Part shown: in pieces, positions 9,029 to 17,193 of the stretch
Numbering within the stretch: the stretch's first letter is position 1
How the letters are laid out: each line of letters starts with the position of its first letter
Source of the DNA: JAOAPY01 sp041492185
GTDB taxonomy: Bacteria > Acidobacteriota > Blastocatellia > Pyrinomonadales > Pyrinomonadaceae
Reading direction: 5' to 3'
Assembly (NCBI GenBank): GCA_041492185.1
Contig: JBGPWL010000010.1
Span: 14,722-78,721 of the forward strand
DNA length: 64,000 bases
Translations under genes and position numbers: made by a program
Notes under the pieces: generated by a model
The model's input: only the letters and a program-made list of their open reading frames with translations
What the model was told of the DNA's origin: nothing
The model's database searches: none

Positions 9029-9643
9029 CTAATTCTTACAAGGGACGATCACCGCAGTGTTGCTCTTCAAACGATCGCCGATGAACTTGTCCACGTCCGC
9101 TTCGATCAATTCGCCATTGACGACCCAGGCTTTTTCCGTCAACACCTCGCCGCCCTTCGTACAGGCGCCTGGATCGAGAAAGATATTCCACGGTGAGCCC
9201 CACTTGCGAGTATCGCCGGTCAGTTGACGATAGCCATAGTGCGGGGTCTTCTCTCGATCGTCCCTGGTCTCCGATTCGGAGACAATGGGATAGGGAGGTC
9301 CAGAGGGTCCGAAGAAATTCTTTACATCGTCGCGTGAACCATATTCGCTCACGCCAATGATCTGAAAACCCTGGTCCTTATACTTGTCGTAGAGCTTCGC
9401 GGCGACCGGTGCTTCATTCTTCCAGTTGCCACACCACGGCGCGAAGTAAACCACCATCACCAGTTTCTTGCCCTGCATCAGCGAACGCAACTCGACCGTC
9501 TCGTTGGTTTTGAGATCGGCAAGCTTCCAATTTTTGTAATTGACGGTTTTCTCCACGAGCGGCGAGTATTCGTGGCCGTCCTGCGCGCGCAACGCCGCAG
9601 GAGCGAGCATGAGCACAAATAAAATCAGCACTAACTTTTTCAT
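9029..9643 (-). CDS. Secreted thioredoxin-fold protein lacking the second active-site Cys
   Basis: A 204-residue protein with a signal peptide (MKKLVLILFVLMLAPAALRA) and one TlpA/AhpC-like thioredoxin domain. The usual WCxxC is replaced by WCGNW (in VVYFAPWCGNWKNEAP), so only the nucleophilic Cys remains; other Cys residues occur in DPGACTKGG and at the C-terminus (VPCKN). The ATG at 9643 was chosen because AGGAG stands directly upstream and the signal peptide begins there. It follows the CcdA-TlpA gene by 28 bp on the same strand, so the two are probably co-transcribed and act in periplasmic thiol chemistry. A peroxidase-like or thiol-holding role is inference. Confidence 0.82.
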   Translation of the reverse strand: MKKLVLILFVLMLAPAALRAQDGHEYSPLVEKTVNYKNWKLADLKTNETVELRSLMQGKKLVMVVYFAPWCGNWKNEAPVAAKLYDKYKDQGFQIIGVSEYGSRDDVKNFFGPSGPPYPIVSESETRDDREKTPHYGYRQLTGDTRKWGSPWNIFLDPGACTKGGEVLTEKAWVVNGELIEADVDKFIGDRLKSNTAVIVPCKN

Positions 9644-9671
9644 TGCATTACTCCTAAACCAAATCAATCGA

Positions 9672-10904
9672 CTAACGATTCTGCGCAGTTGCCGGGGCCT
9701 CCGCCAGCAGCGGTTTGATCGCGGCTTCAAAATTCTCGCGCGATGTCTGTCCAATAAATTTCTGGCGAATACGGCCTTCGCGATCAAGCAAGTAAGTGAC
9801 GGGCAAACCGGGACCATTACCAAACTTTTCGCCTATCTCTTCCGCGCCGCGGATAACGGTGTAATCCTGCTTCATGTCCTTTTGAAAACTGCGAATAGCA
9901 TCGGCAGTGTCCACGGGCGAGACCGAGGCGCCGACGACTGAAAAACCCTTCGCTCCAAGATCGCGCTGCATGTCATTGAATTCCGGAATCTCTGCCTGGC
10001 AAGGTTTACACCAGGTTGCCCAGAAATTCAGCAGCACCACTCGCCCCTTGAGCGACGCCAGATGAAACGACTGGCCATCGAGTGTTTGAAATTCAACTTC
10101 AGGCGGAACCGGAAAATTGTTGTTCGCGGGAGGAGCGCTCGCGCTCACGGGCTGCTTAACTTTCAAGAAACCTTCCAGGTTCGGCAACATCGCGGCCAAT
10201 CTTGAGCTTGCCAATAAAGTTGAGTAGCCGCTGGCAATCAACAGTCCGATCAAAATTAGAACGACGCCGGAAACGACCTCAACTTTGTGCAGATGTTTGC
10301 GAAACTTCGAATAGAAACCAAGGAACTTATTAATTCCGAGACCGGTAATGAGAAAAGGAACTGCGAGTCCAGCCGAATAAAACGTCGCCAGCACCGTACC
10401 CCCCTTCCAACCGCCGCTCGTTGCTGCCAACGCCATGATCCCTCCGAGGATTGGGCCAATGCAGGGAGTCCAGCCTGCGGCAAACGCGATGCCTAACGTC
10501 AGCGACCCGAGCACGCCGCGCGGTTTCTCATTCGAAAACTGCCGCGTGTCTTTATATAAGTATTTGATCTTCAGTAGCCCGATCAGATGCAGTCCAAAAA
10601 CTATGATGACCAGGCCGCCGGCAATTCGAATCCAGCGGTTGCTAAGAATCGATGAACCAACCAGACCAGCCGTTGCGCCCAGCGCGATAAAGATCACCGA
10701 CAGACCGATATTGAAGGCAATCGAGTTAATGACCACCGCGCGCATGGCAGTACTGCGGGAGGCGCCATCGCCCTTCAGGTGATCGATGCTGACTCCCGAC
10801 ATCAGAGAGAGATAGCCGGGAACCAAAGGCAGCACACACGGCGACAAAAAAGATAGCAGCCCGCCGGCAAAAGCAATCAGAATGTTGACCAAAGATATTT
10901 GCAT
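9672..10904 (-). CDS. CcdA-type thiol transporter fused to a TlpA thioredoxin domain
   Basis: A 410-residue inner-membrane protein. Residues ~1-240 form a CcdA/DsbD-gamma domain with about six membrane segments and the paired cysteines in LSFLSPCVLPLVPG and AAGWTPCIGPILGG, which pass reducing equivalents across the membrane. Residues ~265-400 form a periplasmic TlpA/ResA-like domain with an intact WCKPC motif (NFWATWCKPCQAEIPE). The fusion puts electron carrier and acceptor in one chain, a role normally shared by CcdA and CcsX/ResA in cytochrome c maturation or periplasmic disulphide reduction. Probable operon with the downstream thioredoxin-fold gene. Confidence 0.9.
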   Translation of the reverse strand: MQISLVNILIAFAGGLLSFLSPCVLPLVPGYLSLMSGVSIDHLKGDGASRSTAMRAVVINSIAFNIGLSVIFIALGATAGLVGSSILSNRWIRIAGGLVIIVFGLHLIGLLKIKYLYKDTRQFSNEKPRGVLGSLTLGIAFAAGWTPCIGPILGGIMALAATSGGWKGGTVLATFYSAGLAVPFLITGLGINKFLGFYSKFRKHLHKVEVVSGVVLILIGLLIASGYSTLLASSRLAAMLPNLEGFLKVKQPVSASAPPANNNFPVPPEVEFQTLDGQSFHLASLKGRVVLLNFWATWCKPCQAEIPEFNDMQRDLGAKGFSVVGASVSPVDTADAIRSFQKDMKQDYTVIRGAEEIGEKFGNGPGLPVTYLLDREGRIRQKFIGQTSRENFEAAIKPLLAEAPATAQNR

Positions 10905-10928
10905 TACTGGTAAGCTACGCGCGGCAGA

Positions 10929-11177
10929 TCACTTTTGCCTGGACTTTCCTTTTGACCGTTCGGGCAAAGCCGCGACTAACGCACGAAGAACAGTATTCAC
11001 CGATTCTGAAGTCTTGAAGACCCGCGACACCTCCGGGTCGAGAAGCACGACGACGCGTTCTTTACTTAGTCGTCCTGCAAACCGGTTAGGCTTAGCCTTA
11101 CTGTAATCAAACTTATACTCCGCAAGCATATCTTTCGAAACCTGATTGCGAGATTTAGATACGGGCGTTTTCTTCAT
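10929..11177 (-). CDS. BrnA-type antitoxin
   Basis: An 82-residue basic protein whose middle (FDYSKAKPNRFAGRL then VVVLLDPEVSRVF and SVNTVLRALVAAL) matches the conserved antitoxin partner found beside BrnT toxins: a YDFSKA-like N-terminal peptide and a small DNA-binding tail. Its ATG lies inside the 3' end of the toxin reading frame (23-bp overlap once the toxin frameshift is corrected), the normal brnT-brnA coupling. The antitoxin reads through intact although the toxin is broken. Family naming is by motif likeness and context, not by a database match. Confidence 0.65.
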   Translation of the reverse strand: MKKTPVSKSRNQVSKDMLAEYKFDYSKAKPNRFAGRLSKERVVVLLDPEVSRVFKTSESVNTVLRALVAALPERSKGKSRQK

Positions 11178-11444
11178 AGTCTTGCCGTTCTCGCGCGTTA
11201 GCTAAACGCGCGCTGATTATGCGAATAATTTCGCCAGACCGCTCGGTGAAACAAACCAGAAGCAACCGGTTGTTTGCGGAATGTCCGATGATGATCTCGC
11301 GCGTTCATCAACCGAATGTAGGTCATCATCGAATATCCTGGCCAATGGATCATCAAAGACTGTGGTCGCTTCATCAAAGCCGATCTCGTGCGCTATTCGA
11401 TTTGATCTGGCCTTTGCTTCATCCCATTCAAACCGGTAGCTCAT
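11155..11444 (-). pseudogene. BrnT-family toxin, inactivated by a 1-bp frameshift
   Basis: The first ~45 codons read as a BrnT ribonuclease toxin (FEWDEAKARSN, then FDEATTVFDDPLARIFDD, HSVDE). Directly after SVDE the frame breaks; the next frame continues the family exactly (EIIIGHSANNRLLLVCFTER, then IIRIISARLANARERQDYEE) to a TAA at 11155-11157. One missing C in the CG-rich run near 11310 would restore a 96-residue toxin. Uncorrected, the frame ends at 11217 after 75 codons without the C-terminal half. Either a genuine loss of the toxin or a one-base sequencing error. Confidence 0.8.
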
Positions 11445-11560
11445 TCAAGTAATGTGACCCTTAGCGCTTAACGTTTAATCGTTGCAGAGAGGTATTCCCT
11501 TGTCAATCGCCCACCTTGATTCGCTTGTACGCGCTCCGGTCCAATGACGTTCGACCGCGC

Positions 11561-11986
11561 CTACAGATGCTTACGCGTTTCTCGCGGGTCGCGGACCGTG
11601 CGGGCATCCCGATCATACCCGCGAATTGTAATCGTGCTGGGCGCCTCGAGATCGCGTTTCGACGGCAGTCTTTTTTCGGCGGTCAAGCGGTAGATTTGGT
11701 TGTCATTCGGAATGATTGGTTTCAATCCGCCCGCGCCCTTGTCATTCATAAAGCCTTGGAGTGAGTCGCCGACTTGCTTTAGTCGATTGTCGAGATCGAG
11801 CTTGGTGAGCCTGTGACCCTGAAGATGGAAACAGACCTCGACTTCGAGTTTGTCGGTTTTTGAGTAGCGAACGCCTGCACGGCGTTGAGCTTTGGTGACC
11901 GCCGCATAAATAGCTTTGCGCCACGCTACGGAATCCGACATAAAGTTCGGTATTCGAGCAGTTAATTTCAAGCGGCGTTTCCGCAC
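11561..11986 (-). CDS. RusA-family crossover junction endonuclease
   Basis: A 141-residue protein with the RusA layout: short basic N-terminus, then LDLDNRLKQVGDSLQG (Asp ligands and the basic Lys-Leu-Asp-Asn core near residue 65) and a later acidic-polar segment NDNQIYRLTAEKR. RusA enzymes resolve Holliday junctions and are usually phage-borne. The start is a GTG with AAAGGAG eight bases upstream. No phage genes surround it, so it is probably a relic of a prophage or has been taken into the host. The last ~20 residues are basic and variable. Confidence 0.78.
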   Translation of the reverse strand: MRKRRLKLTARIPNFMSDSVAWRKAIYAAVTKAQRRAGVRYSKTDKLEVEVCFHLQGHRLTKLDLDNRLKQVGDSLQGFMNDKGAGGLKPIIPNDNQIYRLTAEKRLPSKRDLEAPSTITIRGYDRDARTVRDPRETRKHL

Positions 11987-12026
11987 AATCTAGACTCCTT
12001 TGTTCAAGAGTAGCTGTGAACAAGTA

Positions 12027-12518
12027 TTAGCTCGCTCTTCTCCTTCTGAACCACAACGTCAGATTCAAGTAGATGCCCGACGCCGCTGAAAGGCACGCCA
12101 GCGCCGAAAAGAGGATCAGCATCGTCACTTGCCAGCCTCCCGCAAAGAAGTAGAAATGCGCCTGCCGAAAATAACGAGTCAGGCGTCCGGGAGGCGGAGT
12201 TTTGATGACTGCGCCGGTCTCTGCGTCAATCAATAATGAATCCGCGCCCAGGCCGCCGATTGCCTGATAGACGGGACGGCCATCGCGCATCAGCAGAGTC
12301 AAGGCAGTCGTCGGCAGTTGCCTTCCCGCAAACTTACTCGCTCGCGCCAGCGCGTCGGCGGGCGTGATCACAACTCTCGCCGCATCGATCTTTTCAATCT
12401 TGCCGCCTTCGACCGCATTGGGCCAGGCGTATAGCAAGCCGCTCGACGCCCACGCGAGTACCGGCACCGCGATAATCAAACCCAGCCAGGTGTGCGAACG
12501 ATAAATCAGTTTCCGCAT
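12027..12518 (-). CDS. Small PepSY-associated membrane protein
   Basis: A 163-residue protein with an N-terminal membrane helix (TWLGLIIAVPVLAWASSGLLY), a ~80-residue extracytoplasmic region that fits one PepSY domain (ITPADALARA, then DSLLIDAETGAVI), and a second helix near residue 125-150 followed by RRRR. This is the PepSY-TM plan in minimal form; full-length iron-reductase-like relatives have more helices. It follows the TlpA-like gene by 31 bp and may share its transcript. Function unknown; metal or redox context is only suggested by neighbours. Confidence 0.7.
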   Translation of the reverse strand: MRKLIYRSHTWLGLIIAVPVLAWASSGLLYAWPNAVEGGKIEKIDAARVVITPADALARASKFAGRQLPTTALTLLMRDGRPVYQAIGGLGADSLLIDAETGAVIKTPPPGRLTRYFRQAHFYFFAGGWQVTMLILFSALACLSAASGIYLNLTLWFRRRRAS

Positions 12519-12549
12519 TCGCTAATGGAGACCAGTAAACGAGGCCCCA

Positions 12550-13914
12550 CTACCTCTTCTCCGTGTCGCCGCGTCTCCCTGTCGCCCTATCCGTCTTATC
12601 ATCAGCCGGCTCTTCGATCAGTTTCTTGATCATTTTGCCGAGCGCCGTTGTTTCCGCGTCGCCGGCGCCGACGGCGATGAAGCGCACGTGGCCGCGACGG
12701 TCAATCAGAAACGACATCGGAATTGAAAACACGCCATAGTTCAGATCGTTGGCACTGGAATTTTCCACCGCAAAACCATACGGCAGGTGATTTTTCTTCT
12801 TGAAATCGCGCAAATAAGCCAGCTCTTCAACCGGAGTCAGGCTGCGACCGTCAGCCTGCCCGTAATAGTTTGTTACTCCGAGAATTACCAGTCCCTTATC
12901 TTTGTAACTATCGTGCCAGGTTCTTAGTTTCGGAAAAGTGATTCGGCACGGCCCGCACCACGTCGCCCAGAAATCCAACAGCACGACCCGACCGCGCAGA
13001 TCCGCCAGCTTGGTCGGTGCTTGATCGATCCATTCTTTGGCAATAATGTCTGGCGGCGTGTTCGGTGCACCTGCGATGTCGTCGCGAGCGCGCGGATCAT
13101 TTGCCGGATCGATAGTCAAGAGCCTAAGCGTTGCCAGCTTATACAAATTGCCGGAGGGCAAGGACATCGCCAGCCGGCGCAGCTCCTCGGCGACGGCAAC
13201 GGCCGCGTCCTTCCGCATCAACTTTAGATCGGCTTCGGTCAGAAACATCATCGCCTTCGCGAGCATGTCGTCGCGCTTAGGCGGATCGATCTTTTTCGTC
13301 GCCAACAACTTCGCCGCTTTGAACATCTCGGCAGCGTGCGGGGCCATCCGCTCGTAATCTTTCCGCGTGTAGAAAGCGTCCGCGACCAGTCGCTCCATGC
13401 CGTAGCGCTCCTGAGTGTTTTGCGAATCCTGTCGCGCGTAATCGGCGAGCGCGCTTTCGGCTTCCGGCATGAGGTTCTGCTTCACCGCGTGAGCGACAAT
13501 CACGCTGCGTGCGATCTGGGCGAACTCGACCACGGGCTTGTCTGCCAGGAAGCGCCGCATTGAATTGAGTGCAGGATCAGAATTATCTGCGAGGTGATAG
13601 AGCAGTCCTGCATAATAAAGATCGGTTCCCTTGAGTGATCCGCGCGCTGCGAGCGTCGCCGCATGTCGCGCCGCCAACTCTCTCTGTTCGCGCCGCGTGT
13701 TCTCTTCCAGCTTCGGATCGAACGGCAACTTCCGGGCGTTAAATTCTTCGTACTTCTTACTGATGTAGTTGTTCGCTTCGTCGTAGAGAACCTGGGCCGG
13801 GCGCGTGTCCGGCGGCGCTATTTCGGCTTTGACACGTCCCGATTGCGCCGGAGACTGCGAGCCGATCAGCAGCAGAGAGAAGAGAAGGAGTAAGTTTGAG
13901 GCAGAAAGTTTCAC
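12550..13914 (-). CDS. Secreted TlpA-like thiol-disulphide oxidoreductase with helical N-terminal domain
   Basis: A 454-residue protein: signal peptide (MKLSASNLLLLFSLLLIGSQ), ~250 residues of helical repeat-like sequence, then a thioredoxin-fold domain at about 285-430 with intact WCGPC (LLDFWATWCGPCRITFPK) and the cis-Pro loop in GVFSIPMSFLIDRRG. It probably reduces or exchanges disulphides in the periplasm. The last residues (GRRGDTEKR) are encoded by text of the rearranged cgcgtctccctgtcgcc type common between genes, so the natural C-terminus may have been altered by repeat sequence. It lies 16 bp after the glycine oxidase gene on the same strand. Confidence 0.85.
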   Translation of the reverse strand: MKLSASNLLLLFSLLLIGSQSPAQSGRVKAEIAPPDTRPAQVLYDEANNYISKKYEEFNARKLPFDPKLEENTRREQRELAARHAATLAARGSLKGTDLYYAGLLYHLADNSDPALNSMRRFLADKPVVEFAQIARSVIVAHAVKQNLMPEAESALADYARQDSQNTQERYGMERLVADAFYTRKDYERMAPHAAEMFKAAKLLATKKIDPPKRDDMLAKAMMFLTEADLKLMRKDAAVAVAEELRRLAMSLPSGNLYKLATLRLLTIDPANDPRARDDIAGAPNTPPDIIAKEWIDQAPTKLADLRGRVVLLDFWATWCGPCRITFPKLRTWHDSYKDKGLVILGVTNYYGQADGRSLTPVEELAYLRDFKKKNHLPYGFAVENSSANDLNYGVFSIPMSFLIDRRGHVRFIAVGAGDAETTALGKMIKKLIEEPADDKTDRATGRRGDTEKR

Positions 13915-13930
13915 GAAAATAATTTACTAA

Positions 13931-15091
13931 TTAATTGACACCAATCAACGCAAAGCGGTCCGGAGAAAATGGCCTAAGCAGATCCGAGAGGACATTACCC
14001 GCAATCGCTTCCGCGATCAACTCGCCAGTGATTGCAGCCAGCAGGATACCGTTGCGATAGTGACCCGTCGCATAAAACAGTCCTTCAATTTCAGCACAGG
14101 GGCCAAGCACCGGCAACCCGTCTTCCGCGCGCGGACGCAAACCCGCCCAGGTATCGATAATCGGCAAGCCAGCGATGCTGGGCGTGATCTCCAGCGCGTG
14201 CGACAAGATTGAGTGAAGCCCTTTTGCAGTCACATGCTTCGCAAAACCCACGTGTTCCGAGGTTGAGCCGGCCAACAAACGTCCGTCGACGCGCGGCACC
14301 AAATAACCGCGCGGACTGTAAAGCACATGATGCGCGAAACGCGGATTAGTTTCGAGGCAGACCATCTGGCCGCGCACCGGTTCGATGCGCACACGCGGCA
14401 GCGGCGCGTCTGCCACGGTGATGAAATTGGTCCAGGAGCCACTAGCCATAACCACGCTCGGTGCGCTCACAAAACTGCGCGTTGTTTCAACTCCTGCCAC
14501 TCGCCCGTGTTCAATGCGCACGGATTCAACGCTCGTGTTCGTAATCATTTGAACACCGCGCTTTTCGTTTGCTGCAATTAGCCCGACGAGCAACCTGCGG
14601 TTCTCGACCTGGATGTCCAAAGGAAAGCGCAAAGCACCGCAAACATTTTCTGAGATGCAAGGCTCCAGCAGCCGCGCTTCTTCAGCGGTTAGTTTTTCGA
14701 CAGCCAGCCCTGCGCGTGTTTGCCACTCGTAACGCTTTTCGATTTCCTCTTGATCGTGTTCGCTGAGTGCGAGATAGAGCGTGCCTGTTGTGTCGAGTTC
14801 AATGTCCGTGCCCGTCTCTTCGCGCAGCGCGGCAGCAAGAGCCGGATACAGGTCGCGGCTCTTGCAGGCTAAGCGGAAAAACTCGTCAGCGCGATTGGCT
14901 TCTGCCTGCGGGCCAAGTATTCCACCAGCGGCATACGACGCTTCCGCGCCGAGCCTTGCCCGCTCAATAATCATCACGTCATTGATGCCGCGCAACGACA
15001 ACGCGCGAGCGATCGACAGGCCAATGACTCCGCCGCCGATGATTACGATGCTGGCGGTTTCGTTTGGTCCCAAGGTCTTGCTAACAGCCAT
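13931..15091 (-). CDS. thiO: Glycine oxidase (FAD-dependent amine oxidase)
   Basis: A 386-residue DAO-superfamily flavoenzyme. The dinucleotide fold is at the N-terminus (IVIIGGGVIGLSIARAL, then MIIERARLGAEAS), the substrate-side region carries AGGILGPQAEA, and the C-terminal FAD contact is WAGLRPRAEDGLPVLG plus GHYRNGILLA. This is the ThiO pattern: oxidation of glycine to iminoacetate for the thiazole part of thiamine. No other thi genes are adjacent, so the biosynthetic role is by family only; a D-amino-acid oxidase activity is the alternative. Confidence 0.85.
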   Translation of the reverse strand: MAVSKTLGPNETASIVIIGGGVIGLSIARALSLRGINDVMIIERARLGAEASYAAGGILGPQAEANRADEFFRLACKSRDLYPALAAALREETGTDIELDTTGTLYLALSEHDQEEIEKRYEWQTRAGLAVEKLTAEEARLLEPCISENVCGALRFPLDIQVENRRLLVGLIAANEKRGVQMITNTSVESVRIEHGRVAGVETTRSFVSAPSVVMASGSWTNFITVADAPLPRVRIEPVRGQMVCLETNPRFAHHVLYSPRGYLVPRVDGRLLAGSTSEHVGFAKHVTAKGLHSILSHALEITPSIAGLPIIDTWAGLRPRAEDGLPVLGPCAEIEGLFYATGHYRNGILLAAITGELIAEAIAGNVLSDLLRPFSPDRFALIGVN

Positions 15092-15211
15092 ATTCAGAAT
15101 GGTCAGTTGTCAGTTGTCAGTTGAAGTCTTATGCTTGGAACGCGTTGGATCGAAAGAGCACTAAATGAAGTTTTCTGCCTACTGCTCACTGCTTACTGCC
15201 TACTGATTTTT

Positions 15212-16210
15212 ATGCATACTATCACACTGATTCCGGGCGATGGCATTGGCCCCGAAGTCGCTTCCGCCGTCGTGCGCATCATCGAAGCTTCCGGCGTCGA
15301 GATAGAATGGGAAGAGCACATCGCCGGCCAACAAGCGCTGGACAAATTCGGATCGACGCTGCCTGATGAACTGCTCGAATCAATCAAGCGCAACAAGGTC
15401 GGGCTCAAAGGTCCTATCACGACGCCGGTCGGCAAGGGTTTCACTTCCGTCAACGTCGGCCTGCGCAAGGCTTTGGATCTTTACGCCAACCTGCGCCCGA
15501 TCCGCGCGCTGCCAAACATTCCCTGCCGCAATCCGAATCTCGATCTGGTAGTCGTGCGCGAGAACACGGAGAGTCTTTATTCAGGCCTCGAGCACGAAAT
15601 TATTCCCGGCGTGGTTGAGAGTTTGAAGATCATTACCGAGAAGGCTTCGACGCGGATTGCGCGGTTCGCCTTTGAGTTTGCTCGCCGCGAAAAGCGCAAG
15701 AAGATCACCTGCACACATAAAGCGAACATCATGAAGATGTCGGATGGGCTCTTCCTGGAATGTTTCCGGAACGTGTCGCAGGACTATCCGGAAATTGAAT
15801 CCGCTGACATGATCATAGACAACGCGTCGATGCAGCTCGTCATGCGGCCCGAGCAATTTGATGTAGTGCTCTGTGAAAATCTCTATGGCGACATTGTTTC
15901 GGATCTGTGCGCCGGATTGATTGGCGGCCTCGGTCTGGTTCCCGGCGCGAACATCGGCGAAAAAGGCGCCGTGTTCGAAGCCGTGCACGGCTCAGCGCCC
16001 GACATTGCAGGCCTTGGCATCGCCAATCCTACCGCGCTGCTGCAATCCGCAATCTTGATGTTGCGGCACATCGGCGAACGCGCCGCTGCGGATAAGATCG
16101 AAGGCGCTATGCTGAAAGTCTTCGAAGAAGGCAAGGTCCGCACCCGCGACATCGGCGGCACGGCGACGACTGATGAGTTTGCTGATGGTATTATTGCGCA
16201 GATGGTTTGA
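15212..16210 (+). CDS. NAD-dependent isocitrate dehydrogenase
   Basis: A 332-residue beta-decarboxylating dehydrogenase (isocitrate/isopropylmalate family). It opens with ITLIPGDGIGPEVA; the substrate loop TPVGKGFTSVNVGLRK and the following DLYANLRP favour isocitrate over isopropylmalate. Metal-binding Asp residues are in MIIDNASMQL and YGDIVSDLCAGLIGGLG. The ATG at 15212 places the conserved N-terminus at residue 2; longer frames upstream only read repeat-like text (cagttgtcagt, ctgcctactgctcactg). No clear ribosome binding site. TCA-cycle enzyme; a degenerate copy of its 3' end lies at 19367. Confidence 0.88.
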   Translation: MHTITLIPGDGIGPEVASAVVRIIEASGVEIEWEEHIAGQQALDKFGSTLPDELLESIKRNKVGLKGPITTPVGKGFTSVNVGLRKALDLYANLRPIRALPNIPCRNPNLDLVVVRENTESLYSGLEHEIIPGVVESLKIITEKASTRIARFAFEFARREKRKKITCTHKANIMKMSDGLFLECFRNVSQDYPEIESADMIIDNASMQLVMRPEQFDVVLCENLYGDIVSDLCAGLIGGLGLVPGANIGEKGAVFEAVHGSAPDIAGLGIANPTALLQSAILMLRHIGERAAADKIEGAMLKVFEEGKVRTRDIGGTATTDEFADGIIAQMV

Positions 16211-16250
16211 TTACGGGGCATAGCCGACCGTGAGGGAGTGGTGAGAAACC

Positions 16251-16700
16251 GTGAAATCAATATTTGACAAAACCGCATTTGACGAAATTCTCGCACGGCT
16301 TGAGAAATTGCAGCCGACCGCCGAACGACAATGGGGAAAAATGTCGCCGGCTCAGATGCTCGAACATTGTGCTCGAGCCGTCGAGATGGCTACCGGGAGA
16401 AAACCGATGCAACAGGCATTTATCGGAAAAATGATTGGCTGGATATTTAAGAAAGGTTTTCTCAGCGAAAAGCCATTCCCGAAAAACTCTCCGACCGCTC
16501 CTGATTTTATCATCAAAGATGAGCCCGATCTGGAGGCCACAAAAGCGAGACTGAAAGACTTGATTACGGAGTTTCATCAACTTGGCGAAGCCGGAACCGA
16601 CGGCAATATTCACGGCTTCTTTGGTAAACTATCCGGCGCCGAATGGGGTGTGACGCAATACAAACATCTGGATCATCATCTGCGGCAGTTTGATTGCTAA
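16251..16700 (+). CDS. DUF1569 domain protein
   Basis: A 149-residue cytosolic protein of the DUF1569 group within the DinB/YfiT-like four-helix superfamily. The typical MSPAQMLEHCARAVEMA segment and the C-terminal YKHLDHHLRQF supply the histidines that bind metal in this superfamily. Starts with a GTG-free ATG at 16251. Biochemical role unknown; some relatives are thiol transferases. It ends 28 bp before the molybdenum-hydroxylase small subunit but shows no functional link to it. Confidence 0.8.
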   Translation: MKSIFDKTAFDEILARLEKLQPTAERQWGKMSPAQMLEHCARAVEMATGRKPMQQAFIGKMIGWIFKKGFLSEKPFPKNSPTAPDFIIKDEPDLEATKARLKDLITEFHQLGEAGTDGNIHGFFGKLSGAEWGVTQYKHLDHHLRQFDC

Positions 16701-16728
16701 TGTGTTTCGGATTAAAAGGAGTGTCTGC

Positions 16729-17193
16729 ATGATTACGATGAAGGTCAACGGCAAGACGGTTAAGGTCGATGTCGATCCGAGCACGCCTCTGCTCTGGGTG
16801 CTGCGGGACACATTGGGCCTGACAGGGACCAAGTACGGCTGTGGCATCGCGCAATGCGGTGCCTGCACGATCAATCTGGACGGCGCAGCCACCCGCTCGT
16901 GCATCAAGCGCGTCGCTGATGCCGCGGGCAAAGAGATCACAACCATCGAAGGTCTCTCGGCGGACCTCAGCCATCCTTTACAGAAGGCCTGGATGGAAAT
17001 CGATGTGCCGCAGTGCGGCTATTGCCAGTCGGGACAGATCATGAGCGCGGCCGTACTGCTGGCGGGAAACTCAAAGCCAACCGACACCGACATTGATGAT
17101 GCGATGACCGGCAACATTTGCCGCTGTGGCACCTATCAGAGAATTCGCGAAGCGATTCATCATGCGGCCGAGATGAAAAGGAGTGCGAAATGA
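16729..17193 (+). CDS. Isoquinoline 1-oxidoreductase-type small subunit, 2Fe-2S
   Basis: A 154-residue subunit of the xanthine-oxidase family carrying two [2Fe-2S] clusters. The plant-ferredoxin cluster is bound by KYGCGIAQCGACTI and a later Cys (TRSCIK); the second cluster by QCGYCQSGQ and NICRCGTY. It passes electrons from the molybdenum subunit. The ATG at 16729 follows AAGGAG by 7 bases. It overlaps the large-subunit gene by 4 bp (ATGA), so the two are translationally coupled. This two-subunit form lacks a FAD subunit, as in Ior-type aldehyde or N-heterocycle dehydrogenases that donate to cytochromes. Confidence 0.9.
   Translation: MITMKVNGKTVKVDVDPSTPLLWVLRDTLGLTGTKYGCGIAQCGACTINLDGAATRSCIKRVADAAGKEITTIEGLSADLSHPLQKAWMEIDVPQCGYCQSGQIMSAAVLLAGNSKPTDTDIDDAMTGNICRCGTYQRIREAIHHAAEMKRSAK

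Noticed and set aside
11561..11986. RusA gene as evidence for a prophage
   Set aside because: No capsid, terminase, lysis or phage replication gene lies within several kilobases on either side.
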